From Paenisporosarcina indica (GTDB lineage: Bacteria > Bacillota > Bacilli > Bacillales_A > Planococcaceae), in NCBI RefSeq assembly GCF_001939075.1, contig NZ_MPTA01000007.1, positions 124,001 through 188,000 of the forward strand: a stretch of 64,000 nt of DNA, in the 5' to 3' direction. The translations under genes were made by a program, and so were the position numbers. Shown here piece after piece: positions 17,136-27,352 of this stretch. Position 1 is the first letter of the stretch. Each line of letters starts with the position of its first letter. The notes under the pieces are model-generated. The model had not been told where the DNA came from. It saw nothing but the letters and a program-made list of their open reading frames with translations, and ran no database searches.

Positions 17136-18167
17136 TTACTGCTCATCTACCATATCAAGCAGTTCTTTCCCTAGATCTCCAGAGTTTTTAGTGAATGCAT
17201 CCCAAGCCGGTTTTGCAGCTTCTTTCCATTTCGGTAAATCCTCTTCAGGGACTACATAAACTTCCATGCCTTTTTCTTCCAACTGTTTCGCGGTCTTTTC
17301 ATCTTCAGACTGTGCTTGTGCACGAATCCAATCTTCTGTTTCTTTGGCAGTTTCAGTCAATAAAGCCTGAGTTTTTTCAGGAAGTTTATCCCAGAAGTCT
17401 TTATTAATTGATAGTAAGAACTCGAGATACGCATAATTATTGATAGTTAAATATTTTGCTACCTCATCATACTTTCTTTGGACCATTGCCGTAGTTCCTG
17501 ATGTTGCACCGTCAACTGTTTTTAGTTTAAGAGCCATGTATACTTCACCACCACCCATGAATACTGGTGAAGCTCCATATGCTTTAATCATTTCAGAAGG
17601 AATGTCACCGATACTGCGGATTTTCAATCCTTCAAAGTCTTCAGGTGATTCCAAAGGACGCTTATTGTTTGCAAATTGTGCGTAGCCATAGTCAGCGAAC
17701 ATCAAAACCTTCGCGCCTTTATCTTCCATCGCTGTACGCAATTTATCTCCGAATTCTCCATTCAACGCTTCTCCTGCTTTTTCATAGTCCGAAAATACAT
17801 AGGGAACATCAAATATTCCCATTGCAGGCACAGTGCTTGCCCAAAGTGTTGAAGAATTGACGCCCATTTCAACGCCGCCAGTGAGAATGGACTGGTTCAT
17901 GTCCTTATCATTTAATAATTGACCTGCTGGATATACTTGCATTTTTACTGCGCCATTGGATTTATCAGTGACATCTTTCACGAATTTTTCAAGACCTTTG
18001 GCAATGTGGTGATCTGCCGGCAAGTTATATGCTAATCTGATAGTCGTTTCTTCGTACCCGTCCCCACTTGCATTCACTGCTTTTGTTTCAGGTTCTTCGG
18101 TGTTGCATGCTGCCAATAAGAACATTGATATCATTAAGAACGTGATTGCCTTCATCCACTTTTTCAT
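17136..18167 (-). CDS. TRAP solute-binding lipoprotein (DctP type)
   Basis: A 343-residue extracytoplasmic receptor of the DctP family. A signal peptide ends in the lipobox LLAAC (Cys21), so the protein is anchored in the membrane as a lipoprotein, as usual in Gram-positives. The conserved substrate arginine lies in EGLKIRSIGDI; this residue binds a carboxylate in all characterised DctP proteins. Further family segments are GGVEMGVNSSTLWAS and YAQFANNKRP. The linked CoA-transferase and lyase suggest a dicarboxylate with a tertiary hydroxyl group as ligand. It lies 19 bases downstream of the lyase gene. Confidence 0.93.
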   Translation of the reverse strand: MKKWMKAITFLMISMFLLAACNTEEPETKAVNASGDGYEETTIRLAYNLPADHHIAKGLEKFVKDVTDKSNGAVKMQVYPAGQLLNDKDMNQSILTGGVEMGVNSSTLWASTVPAMGIFDVPYVFSDYEKAGEALNGEFGDKLRTAMEDKGAKVLMFADYGYAQFANNKRPLESPEDFEGLKIRSIGDIPSEMIKAYGASPVFMGGGEVYMALKLKTVDGATSGTTAMVQRKYDEVAKYLTINNYAYLEFLLSINKDFWDKLPEKTQALLTETAKETEDWIRAQAQSEDEKTAKQLEEKGMEVYVVPEEDLPKWKEAAKPAWDAFTKNSGDLGKELLDMVDEQ

Positions 18168-18186
18168 GTTAATATCCCCTTTGTTT

Positions 18187-19071
18187 TTATCTTTCTACAT
18201 GTCTGATACGACCCAGTGGATTTTTAGAAGAAAGGCTAGCTGCGTAATCCGCCGCATCAAGCAATTTTCCAAAGTCCAACCCTGTGTCGATATTCATGCG
18301 GTGAAATAAATAAACCAAATCCTCCGTTGCTAAGTTGCCCGCTGCTCCAGGTGCAAATGGACAACCCCCTATTCCCGATACCGATGTTTCAAAGATTCGT
18401 ACTCCTGCTTGGTAGGCAGCGTACGCATTTGCAGATCCCAACCCCCTTGTATCATGCAAATGGATGGTGACAGGCGTTTCTCCTGCAACTTCCAAAACCT
18501 TCTTCATCAAGCTCTCTACTTGCTGTGGAACAGCAATTCCAATTGTATCCGCAATCCCGATCCGGTCCGCGCCAGCTTCTTTTACGCGTTTGACGAGACT
18601 GAGCACCTGCTCTTCTGAAACTTCCCCTTCATATGGGCACCCAAAGCTCACCGCTATCGAAAAGCAAGTTTTGATGCCATCTTGTTTTGCTTGTTCCACA
18701 AGCCTTACAAATTGACTGAAATTCTCATCAATGGTCAAGCCGATATTTTTCTGGTTGAACGTTTCAGTTGCTGAACTTACCCAGTTGACCTCCGATAGCA
18801 CATGCTCTTTTGCGCGTTCGTAACCTATTAGATTCGGGACAAGTGCGATGGCTTTCAAATCATTGAATTCTGAGACCGCTTCCAATACAGCTGAGGCATC
18901 AGCCATTTGCGGCACTTTTGCAGGATGGACAAATGACGTTACTTCCACAGATGACAATCCAGCTTCCATTAAGTGTTTTACTAGATTTACTTTTTCCTCT
19001 GTGGAGATAAGCTTTGAATCATTTTGCAGTCCATCGCGAGGACTGACATCGATAATTTTTACATCCGCCAT
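18187..19071 (-). CDS. Hydroxymethylglutaryl-CoA lyase family enzyme
   Basis: A 294-residue DRE-TIM metallolyase. Residues needed in HMG-CoA lyases are all present: Arg12-Asp13 in DVSPRDGLQND, His204 and His206 in TIHLHDTRG, and the catalytic-loop Cys237 in GIGGCPFAPGAAGN. The expected reaction is cleavage of (S)-HMG-CoA to acetyl-CoA and acetoacetate. A related 3-hydroxyacyl-CoA such as citramalyl-CoA is possible. The ATG follows directly on the TAA of the CoA-transferase gene (TAAATG), with the ribosome site AAGGAG inside that gene, so translation is coupled. In B. subtilis the similar YngG serves leucine breakdown, but no leucine-degradation genes are linked here. Confidence 0.9.
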   Translation of the reverse strand: MADVKIIDVSPRDGLQNDSKLISTEEKVNLVKHLMEAGLSSVEVTSFVHPAKVPQMADASAVLEAVSEFNDLKAIALVPNLIGYERAKEHVLSEVNWVSSATETFNQKNIGLTIDENFSQFVRLVEQAKQDGIKTCFSIAVSFGCPYEGEVSEEQVLSLVKRVKEAGADRIGIADTIGIAVPQQVESLMKKVLEVAGETPVTIHLHDTRGLGSANAYAAYQAGVRIFETSVSGIGGCPFAPGAAGNLATEDLVYLFHRMNIDTGLDFGKLLDAADYAASLSSKNPLGRIRHVER

Positions 19072-20274
19072 TTATATGACTCCTTGTTCCTTCAGTTTTT
19101 TGAACTCATCGAAAGAGAAATTCATAAAGTCGGTATAGATTTCTTCATTGTGCTGGCCAAGACTTGGCCCACTCCACTTGATTTCCCCCGGTGTTTCAGA
19201 GAGCTTCGGCACGATTCCTGGCACCAGAACTTTCTTCCCGTCAGGCAATTCGATTTCCTGAAGCATTTCCCGGGCAATGTATTGCTCGTCTTCCACGATT
19301 TCCTTTATCCCGTAAATAGGTCCTACCGGTACTGAAACTTCGTCCAAGATCCGCTGGGCTTCTTTCAGGGGATGTTGCCTTGTCCATGCTTCAATCGTCG
19401 AATCAATGAACTTTACGTTGTCAGCACGCCCTTGGTTTGTTGAATAGATTGCATCATTTGCTATGTCCTCCCGACCGATTGCAGTCATGAGGCGTTGGAA
19501 GATCTTATCCCCATTCCCTCCGATGACTAAGTGATTTCCATCAGCACATTCATATGTATTTGAAGGTGCGATGCCAGGCAATGTACTTCCTGTACGTTCC
19601 CTTACTTGCCCTGTCAAATCATATTCTGGCAAAATACCTTCTAGTAAACTAAAAACAGATTCATAGAGTGCAACATCGACAAGCTGCCCTTTTTTCTTGG
19701 GGTCTTCCTCCCTTGCACGCAAGGCTATCAAAGTTCCGATAACGGCATAAAGGCCAGCAACCAGATCTCCGATTGCAATACCCACCCTAACAGGTGGCAA
19801 GTCAGGGTATCCGGTTAGATATCTTAGACCTCCGATTGCCTCTGCAACACTTCCAAACCCTGGCTTTTCCCGGTAAGGTCCAGTTTGGCCGTAGCCTGAA
19901 ACTCTTGTCATGATGATTGAAGGATTTACTTTCCTCAGATCCTCCAATCCAAGTCCCCATCGCTCCAATGTGCCTGGTTTGAAGTTCTCGAGCACCACAT
20001 CCACTTTCTCCGATAGCTGGCGAATGATTTCCTGCCCTTCCGGTTCCCGCATATTGACAGTAATCGATTTTTTGTTTCGGGATTGAACATACCACCAAAC
20101 GGAAGTGTCATTGTGCATCACACGCCAGTTTCTTAGGGGGTCCCCTTTTGTCGGCTCCTCCACTTTTATCACTTCAGCGCCAAATTCCGATAAGATTTTC
20201 CCTGCAAATGGAGCTGCGACCAAGTTACCTAATTCTAAAATTCTTATGCCTTCAAGAGGCAGCTTTTTCATCAT
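19072..20274 (-). CDS. CaiB/BaiF (class III) CoA-transferase
   Basis: A 400-residue family III CoA-transferase that moves CoA from a donor such as succinyl-CoA to a free acid. The N-terminal LEGIRILELGNLVAAPFAG, the nucleotide-contacting KSITVNM and the catalytic Asp170 in VGIAIGDLVAGLYAV are seen. The start is placed at the ATG 20274 after AGGAGGG rather than the longer frame (20301), which would overlap gntR. The human homologue SUGCT uses glutarate and 3-hydroxy-3-methylglutarate, which fits the neighbouring HMG-CoA-lyase-type gene. The true acid here is inferred only. Confidence 0.9.
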   Translation of the reverse strand: MMKKLPLEGIRILELGNLVAAPFAGKILSEFGAEVIKVEEPTKGDPLRNWRVMHNDTSVWWYVQSRNKKSITVNMREPEGQEIIRQLSEKVDVVLENFKPGTLERWGLGLEDLRKVNPSIIMTRVSGYGQTGPYREKPGFGSVAEAIGGLRYLTGYPDLPPVRVGIAIGDLVAGLYAVIGTLIALRAREEDPKKKGQLVDVALYESVFSLLEGILPEYDLTGQVRERTGSTLPGIAPSNTYECADGNHLVIGGNGDKIFQRLMTAIGREDIANDAIYSTNQGRADNVKFIDSTIEAWTRQHPLKEAQRILDEVSVPVGPIYGIKEIVEDEQYIAREMLQEIELPDGKKVLVPGIVPKLSETPGEIKWSGPSLGQHNEEIYTDFMNFSFDEFKKLKEQGVI

Positions 20275-20285
20275 TTCTTTCCCTC

Positions 20286-20945
20286 CTAGACTTTCGAGCA
20301 AAATTCCATGAACAGAATGTAATCGCTTTCAATATGAGCTTTCATTAAACGTTTGGCTGCTTCAGCATCCTGGTCCACTATCGCTTGGAATATCCGTTGG
20401 TGCTCTATAATGGCATGTTCCATATGGAGCGGATATTCTTCAAGAATCGATTTGCGGTAGAAACTATTGACCCCGCGAAGAGCCGTCAGCATGGTAACGA
20501 GAAACTTGTTTCCTGTAGCCATAATAATGGCTTCATGGAAATTAACATTCGCATCATGGGCTTTTTTCAGGCTATTCGTTTCTGAAATTTTGCCCATCTG
20601 CAATAAAGAAGTGCGAATTGTCTCAAGCTGTTCATTAGTCCTGCGTTCAGCAGAATAAAAAGCGGCTAGCGGTTCCATTTCAACCCGGCACTCATACAGA
20701 TACTGATAATCTTCGATTGATGGTTCGACAACTGTCACCCCTGCTGAACCATTCACAAAGAGCAGACCATCTTTTTCAAGCATACGGATGGATTCACGAA
20801 TCGGGCTACGGCTCACCTGCAGCTCCTCGGCAATCTTTTCTTCTATCAACCTCTCACCAGGCTTCAAACGCCCCAAAAGGATCTGTTCCTTTAAGTAGTC
20901 ATACACTTGAGTTTTTAAAGTTGCCCTTTTTTTTATTACGGATTC
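20286..20945 (-). CDS. GntR/FCD family transcription regulator
   Basis: A winged-helix repressor with an FCD effector domain, first gene of the operon. The DNA-binding part reads YDYLKEQILLGRLKPGERL, then QVSRSPIRESIRMLE. The FCD domain keeps the metal ligands in DANVNFHEAI, IIEHQRIF and MKAHIESD, and such domains usually sense a carboxylic acid. The first ordinary start is GTG at 20906, which has no ribosome site. The frame is open further upstream (reading IIESVIKKRATLKTQV) back to a TGA near 20957, with AGAGGC in front of ATC/ATA codons. I give the longer extent; initiation may be at a rare AUA/AUC codon. It lies 11 bases before the CoA-transferase start. Confidence 0.85.
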   Translation of the reverse strand, partial: ESVIKKRATLKTQVYDYLKEQILLGRLKPGERLIEEKIAEELQVSRSPIRESIRMLEKDGLLFVNGSAGVTVVEPSIEDYQYLYECRVEMEPLAAFYSAERRTNEQLETIRTSLLQMGKISETNSLKKAHDANVNFHEAIIMATGNKFLVTMLTALRGVNSFYRKSILEEYPLHMEHAIIEHQRIFQAIVDQDAEAAKRLMKAHIESDYILFMEFCSKV

Positions 20946-20978
20946 TATGATTCTCGCCTCTTTTCATTTTTCGTCGAC

Positions 20979-20986
20979 TGTATACA
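20979..20986. promoter_or_regulatory. Candidate GntR operator
   Basis: The palindrome TGTATACA (within ATTGTATACAGT) lies about 35 bases upstream of the gntR coding region. FCD-type GntR regulators often bind TTGTATACAA-like sites, so this is a reasonable autoregulatory operator for the operon. Confidence 0.45.
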
Positions 20987-21262
20987 ATTTACTCTACGTT
21001 AGAATAATCAAAATAATTCAAATAGTCAACCATATTTTTAAAATTTTAATACTTAAACCTATTACCTAGTCCTAGTCCCTACCAATATTCTTTCATATGG
21101 TGGCTCTAACTTAAAAATTATTGCTGAAAGATTAAGGTATAACTCCATAATGATTTATGAGATATATAGGACATATCGGGAAGGAATTGAAGAATGAATC
21201 AGTTGCAATGTTTAGTCAAAACATAGACGCAAGTGGGGCTGAATTTGAGTTATTTTCACAAG

Positions 21263-21300
21263 AAAAAGCGACTTCTCCTTTGTGGAAAAGCCGCTTTTTT
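21263..21300 (-). terminator. Terminator of the decayed catalase gene
   Basis: AAAAAGCGACTTCTCC pairs with GGAAAAGCCGCTTTTT with two mismatches. Its T-run on the minus strand lies just after the pseudogene stop at 21309. Confidence 0.75.
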
Positions 21301-21308
21301 TATTGCTT

Positions 21309-21525
21309 TTACGCATTCAAATCTGATAGTCCAGGACTGTGTTCATTTGGCACTTCAGGTAAGCTAGGCACCTTCGAGAAATATTCCCCGGATTAAATCG
21401 CGATACGGTTTTGCTTTTCCACGAAAGTTTGCACTTTGAAAAGAATATTGTATCATGGTTCTCATTTCTCCAAAACGTCCACCTAGTACTTCTTGAAGAT
21501 GTGACTTCAGAATGAATTTTATTTG
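21309..21525 (-). pseudogene. Manganese catalase family gene remnant
   Basis: Minus-strand translation from about 21510 reads HLQEVLGGRFGEMRTMIQYS, then FQSANFRGKAKPYRDLIRGI. This is the conserved first helix of Mn-catalase/CotJC-like proteins, with its metal-ligand region. The frame stops at a TAG after FLEGA. A second frame resumes a C-terminal-like tail, PSLPEVPNEHSPGLSDLNA, ending in TAA at 21309. The central two thirds of the protein are deleted. The terminator is still in place. Confidence 0.8.
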
Positions 21526-21600
21526 AGTTTTACTACTTGAGTACTTTCGTTATTATTTTCAGGTATATGGTAAACTATTAAAAAAGTGGAGGAGTCTAAA

Positions 21601-22416
21601 ATGCGTTTAATCTCACTTTGTCCCAGTAATACTGAATTGCTGGCTTACTTAAGTTTGACAAAATACTTAGTCGCACTCGATGATTTTTCTGATTGGCCAG
21701 CTTCGGTTCAACATTTACCTCGATTAGGTCCGGACTTATCAATCGATATCGATGCACTTGAAGAGTTAAAACCAGATTTAGTGTTAGCTTCTCTTAGTGT
21801 TCCCGGTATGGAGAAGAATGTGAACGAATTAGTGTCACGTGGAATTCCACATCTAGTATTGGACCCTCAAAGTTTAGAAGATATCGCTACCGATTTATTG
21901 TCTGTTGGTGATGCATGTGGAATTTCTGAACACTCGGAGCTAGTGGTATCCGAATATAGAAAGTTTGTATACGATATGAAAGATTGTGCTTCCCGTGTTT
22001 TATCCCTTCCTGAACTTTACTGGGAATGGTGGCCAAAACCGATCTTTACCCCAGGTAAAATTAATTGGCTAACAGAAGTCAGTGAAATTGCAGGTGGACG
22101 GAATGTTTTTCGGGATGTCGAACTAGCGAGTATTCAAACGGATTGGGAAGATGTATTGCGTCGCAACCCGGATTATATTTTTTTAGCTTGGGTTGGTGTT
22201 AGGCGGGCCAAAGTGAATACGAAAGTGGTCGAAAAACGTCCTAGATTTGATGAGCTAACGGATTTACAGAAAAATCAACTCTATATAATGGAGGAAGAAT
22301 TGTATTGTCGACCTTCCCCACGCTTACTAGAAGGTGCTTTTAAGTTGGCAAATATCTTACACCCAGATGTTTATGGAGATTTAGAGTTACCGAAATGGAT
22401 CTTGGTAAACAAATAA
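21601..22416 (+). CDS. BtuF/helical-backbone metal-receptor-like protein, no signal peptide
   Basis: A 271-residue protein with the fold signature of cobalamin/iron-chelate binding proteins (Peripla_BP_2): RLISLCPSNTELLAYLSL at the start, IDALEELKPDLVLAS, VSEIAGGRNVF, and NPDYIFLAWVG. Such proteins normally carry a signal peptide or lipobox, but this one begins directly with the domain. It is therefore predicted to be cytoplasmic, and no ABC permease or ATPase gene is nearby. The ATG at 21601 is chosen because GGAGGAG lies 6 bases before it; the longer GTG frame begins inside that site. Ligand and role are unknown. Confidence 0.75.
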   Translation: MRLISLCPSNTELLAYLSLTKYLVALDDFSDWPASVQHLPRLGPDLSIDIDALEELKPDLVLASLSVPGMEKNVNELVSRGIPHLVLDPQSLEDIATDLLSVGDACGISEHSELVVSEYRKFVYDMKDCASRVLSLPELYWEWWPKPIFTPGKINWLTEVSEIAGGRNVFRDVELASIQTDWEDVLRRNPDYIFLAWVGVRRAKVNTKVVEKRPRFDELTDLQKNQLYIMEEELYCRPSPRLLEGAFKLANILHPDVYGDLELPKWILVNK

Positions 22417-22428
22417 GTGATAAATAGA

Positions 22429-22477
22429 AAAAAGCTGACTTGACCACTAAAAAGGTCAACAAGTCAGCTTCTTTTTA
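22429..22477. terminator. Bidirectional terminator
   Basis: AAAGCTGACTTG...ACC pairs with GGT...CAAGTCAGCTT followed by CTTTTTATT, between convergent genes (the BtuF-like gene and tyrS). Confidence 0.88.
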
Positions 22478-24050
<1,573 letters not shown>

Positions 24051-24052
24051 TC

Positions 24053-24080
24053 ATTTTACGCCTTAAATTTTCGTTGTCAA
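24053..24080 (-). promoter_or_regulatory. Sigma-A promoter of tyrS
   Basis: Minus strand TTGACA, 16 bases, TAAAAT, just upstream of the T-box leader. Confidence 0.7.
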
Positions 24081-24144
24081 TAAATATATTTGAATTCAAC
24101 CTTTCTGTGATATAATAGGACAAGATTTTAGGAGGTCGATTCTA

Positions 24145-27100
24145 TTGAATGATCAAGTAAAAAAGTGGGTCAAACAAATAAAAGATTATTGGCTTAAAGG
24201 AAAAAAACCATTAAATAAAACTTGGAATAGATGGACTAGCACAGGATTGGCAAAAGGAGTCCGCATCACTTCAGGTGTAATTTGGAATCTGGGAATCATC
24301 TTATTTATTATTTTGATTACTGGCGGAGTTTTCGTCGGATCAGTTGGGGCTGGCTATTTTGCCTCTCTAGTCGATCAAGAACCATTATTGGAAGAAAAAG
24401 ATATGCGTGCATCCATCTTTAGTTATGAAGAAACATCGGAAGTCTATTTTGCTGACAACGTCTATTTAGGAAAGTTGAGAACAGATTTAGATCGTCGAGA
24501 GACGAAACTTGATGCTGTTTCTCCTTATGTGTTAGATGCCGTTTATGCGACTGAGGATGAATATTTCACAGTTCATGACGGCATTGTACCAAAAGCTATT
24601 ATTCGAGGATTACTTCAAGATGTGACCAATTCTGATAACCAAACAGGTGGATCCACACTTACGCAACAAATAATAAAAAATCAAATCTTAACGAACGAAG
24701 TTTCATATGAACGTAAAGCAAAAGAGATTCTCTTAGCTATGCGTATTGAAAAATTCATGGACAAAGATGAAATTTTAGAGGCTTATTTAAATATTATTCC
24801 TTACGGCCGAAATGCTTCAGGTAATCCGATTGCCGGTATCGAGACAGCAGCAGAAGGAATTTTTAATGTCAAGGCGAAAGATTTGAATTTACCACAGGCA
24901 GCATTTATTGCCGGTATTCCTCAAGCACCTTTTGCTCACACCCCTTTCACTAATAAAGGCAAAATGAAAGACAAAGCAGGATTGAAACCTGGTATTGATC
25001 GTATGTTAACAGTCCTTTATCGAATGAAAGAAACTGGCTACATCACAGAAACTGAATACAATTCAGCGATTGCATATGATATTAAAAAAGATTTCCGTAA
25101 ACCTGAAAAACTGCCACAAGAAAGATATCCTTTCTTAACTTATGAGCTAGAACGCCAAGCGAAACAAATTATTGCCGAAATGTTTGCCAAAAAAGACAAT
25201 ATCGATCCAAATCGATTGAAAGAAGAAAAAAAATTAGAAGAGAAATATGAAATATTAGCAGATCGTGCATTACGAACGAATGGATACCGCATTCATTCAA
25301 CTATTGATAAAAACCTTTATGATGCCCATCAGAAAGTAAAAGATGAGTTTAAAAACTTTGGTCCTACTATCAAAGTTGAAAAATACAATGCTGAGACTCA
25401 AGCAAATGAATGGGTTGATGAACCTGTACAAGTCGGCAGTGTCATGATGGAAAATAGCACGGGACGGGTACTAAGTTTTATTGGTGGTCGTGACTATCAT
25501 ATCGAAGCATCAAACCATGCAACGATAAGATATCGTCAAAATGGATCCACAATGAAACCCCTTGTCGGGTATGGGCCGGCGATTGAATACGGTGTAATTG
25601 GTGCAGGAAGTCCTGTCGTCGATATCAAATTGGATAATTTTCATGATAACGGAAAACTATGGGATCCAAGAAACTTTAACAGTAACCAAGAGTTGGGTGT
25701 GATTCCTGCACGACAAGCTCTTGCAACATCTCAAAACTTAGCGGCTGTACGCCTTTACGATACAATTAAAGACCGAAAACCTACATCATACTTAGAGAAA
25801 ATGAATTTTTCTCATGTTGAAGAGAACACACATTTAAAACGTTCAACCGTCCTTGGAACAGTTGAGGTTTCGGTTCTAGAAAACACGAATGCCTACTCAA
25901 CATTAGCAAATGGTGGCCAATATATTGAATCTTATATGATTGAAAAAATAGAAGATGCGGAAGGTAAGACTCTCTTCCAACATCAGTCAGAGGCTGTTCC
26001 GGTATATACTCCACAAACATCCTATATTGTGACGGATATGTTACGTGATGTTATGAGCATGGGAACTGGAACTAAAGCGAATAGTGAATTGAAGTTCAGA
26101 TCTGATTTCGCTGCAAAATCTGGAACTACAAATGATGCACATGATGTTTGGTTTATGGGATATAATCCATCCATCACCTTGGGTGTGTGGTTGGGCTATG
26201 ATACACCAACCAATTTAAACAGATCGAATGGAACCTATGGGTTACCAGCAGGACGCGTCAATACGTTATGGGCAAGAATAATGAATAGCTCGTATGATGT
26301 AAATCCAGAATTAATCGATCCCAATATTGAATTCAAGGTTCCTAAAGGAGTTGTTACACGTTCGTTCTGTGCTATTTCAGGTTTATCACCTTCTAACGAA
26401 TGTTCAAATGCAGGGCTTGTGACTTCTGATTTATTTAATGAAAATGTTTTTGTTCCAAATAAACCTGATGATAGCTTTGTTTCTTCTTCCTATGTAATGA
26501 TTAAAGAAAAACGTTACCGTGCCCTCCCTACGACTCCTTCTGAATTTTTAGTCCAAGGTGGAGTTGGAGTAAATAAAGAATTTATCAATCGAATGTTAGG
26601 AGCATTTGGTGGTGATGCCAGCAAGCTCTTCCCGCAGAATTCTAGTTTTGCAAACCGTGTTGTCTCGGAAGATACATTTGAAGCTGACGGTGCAGCACCT
26701 AGCACTGTTAACGCTACATTAACAGGTAATACACTCACTTGGTCAGATTCTGCATCTAATGATGTCGTTGGATACCGTGTATTCCGTCGATCTAGCGGAG
26801 GCAATACACTTTTAGCTTCTATTAAAGAAGCAAGTAACAATTCTTACCAAGTCAATGGACCTGGTGAGTACTACGTAGTAGCAGTCGATATTACAGGGAA
26901 TCAATCTTCTGTCTCTAATATGGCAAAAATCGAAACACCAACGCCTGACCCAACGCCAGAGCCAAAACCAGATCCGAAACCAGATCCAAAACCAGACCCA
27001 AAACCGGATCCAAAACCAGACCCGAAACCGGATCCGAAACCAGATCCAAAACCAGATCCGAAACCAGACCCAAAACCAGACCCGAAACCAGATCCAAAAC

Positions 27101-27162
27101 CAGATCCAAAACCAGACCCGAAACCAGATCCAACACCACCACCTGGGAATGGAAAAGACTAA
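24145..27162 (+). CDS. Class A penicillin-binding protein with FN3 and KPDP-repeat tail
   Basis: A 1005-residue bifunctional PBP1A-type enzyme that polymerises and cross-links peptidoglycan. One TM helix spans about residues 44-70. A GT51 domain follows, with catalytic Glu137 in ATEDEYF and GGSTLTQQ (168-175). The transpeptidase has Ser468 in [11 protein letters not shown] near 535 and KSGTTND near 656. A fibronectin-III domain (about 852-930) follows, then 14 KPDP repeats and PPPGNGKD at the exposed C-terminus. Translation starts at TTG after AGGAGG. It is inserted between tyrS and acsA, which are adjacent in B. subtilis. The tail may interact with the wall. Confidence 0.93.
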   Translation: MNDQVKKWVKQIKDYWLKGKKPLNKTWNRWTSTGLAKGVRITSGVIWNLGIILFIILITGGVFVGSVGAGYFASLVDQEPLLEEKDMRASIFSYEETSEVYFADNVYLGKLRTDLDRRETKLDAVSPYVLDAVYATEDEYFTVHDGIVPKAIIRGLLQDVTNSDNQTGGSTLTQQIIKNQILTNEVSYERKAKEILLAMRIEKFMDKDEILEAYLNIIPYGRNASGNPIAGIETAAEGIFNVKAKDLNLPQAAFIAGIPQAPFAHTPFTNKGKMKDKAGLKPGIDRMLTVLYRMKETGYITETEYNSAIAYDIKKDFRKPEKLPQERYPFLTYELERQAKQIIAEMFAKKDNIDPNRLKEEKKLEEKYEILADRALRTNGYRIHSTIDKNLYDAHQKVKDEFKNFGPTIKVEKYNAETQANEWVDEPVQVGSVMMENSTGRVLSFIGGRDYHIEASNHATIRYRQNGSTMKPLVGYGPAIEYGVIGAGSPVVDIKLDNFHDNGKLWDPRNFNSNQELGVIPARQALATSQNLAAVRLYDTIKDRKPTSYLEKMNFSHVEENTHLKRSTVLGTVEVSVLENTNAYSTLANGGQYIESYMIEKIEDAEGKTLFQHQSEAVPVYTPQTSYIVTDMLRDVMSMGTGTKANSELKFRSDFAAKSGTTNDAHDVWFMGYNPSITLGVWLGYDTPTNLNRSNGTYGLPAGRVNTLWARIMNSSYDVNPELIDPNIEFKVPKGVVTRSFCAISGLSPSNECSNAGLVTSDLFNENVFVPNKPDDSFVSSSYVMIKEKRYRALPTTPSEFLVQGGVGVNKEFINRMLGAFGGDASKLFPQNSSFANRVVSEDTFEADGAAPSTVNATLTGNTLTWSDSASNDVVGYRVFRRSSGGNTLLASIKEASNNSYQVNGPGEYYVVAVDITGNQSSVSNMAKIETPTPDPTPEPKPDPKPDPKPDPKPDPKPDPKPDPKPDPKPDPKPDPKPDPKPDPKPDPKPDPKPDPTPPPGNGKD
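26965..27132 (+). repeat. 12-bp tandem repeat (KPDP x14) in the PBP gene
   Basis: Fourteen in-frame units of AAACCAGATCCG and synonymous variants (CCA/CCG, GAT/GAC alternate). The protein sequence is invariant while third positions differ, so selection appears to act on the protein repeat. Copy number may vary between strains by slippage. Confidence 0.95.
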
Positions 27163-27207
27163 TAGACTCCAATGCCTGAAAGTGGACATGTTGAATATTT
27201 TATATAC

Positions 27208-27257
27208 AAAAAAGCTGTGGAACTTATCAAATGATAAGTTCCACAGCTTTTATTTTT
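27208..27257. terminator. Bidirectional terminator between pbp and acsA
   Basis: AAAAGCTGTGGAACTTATCA pairs perfectly with its complement TGATAAGTTCCACAGCTTTT, with A/T runs on each side, between convergent genes. Confidence 0.93.
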
Positions 27258-27352
27258 TGCTATGTTATAGAATGCTGTTTATGCATATACAAAGTGCAGC
27301 TAACGTAAATTTACGAAAATCAAAAAATTCGATTCACATTGCTATTTTAAAA

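Noticed and set aside
26965-27132. CRISPR array
   Set aside because: The repeats are 12 bp, in frame and without spacers. No CRISPR array was seen anywhere in the window.
26812-27189. Long minus-strand frames rich in Trp/Leu/Val/Phe opposite the end of the PBP gene
   Set aside because: They are mirror translations of the 12-bp KPDP repeat and have no ribosome site or domain.
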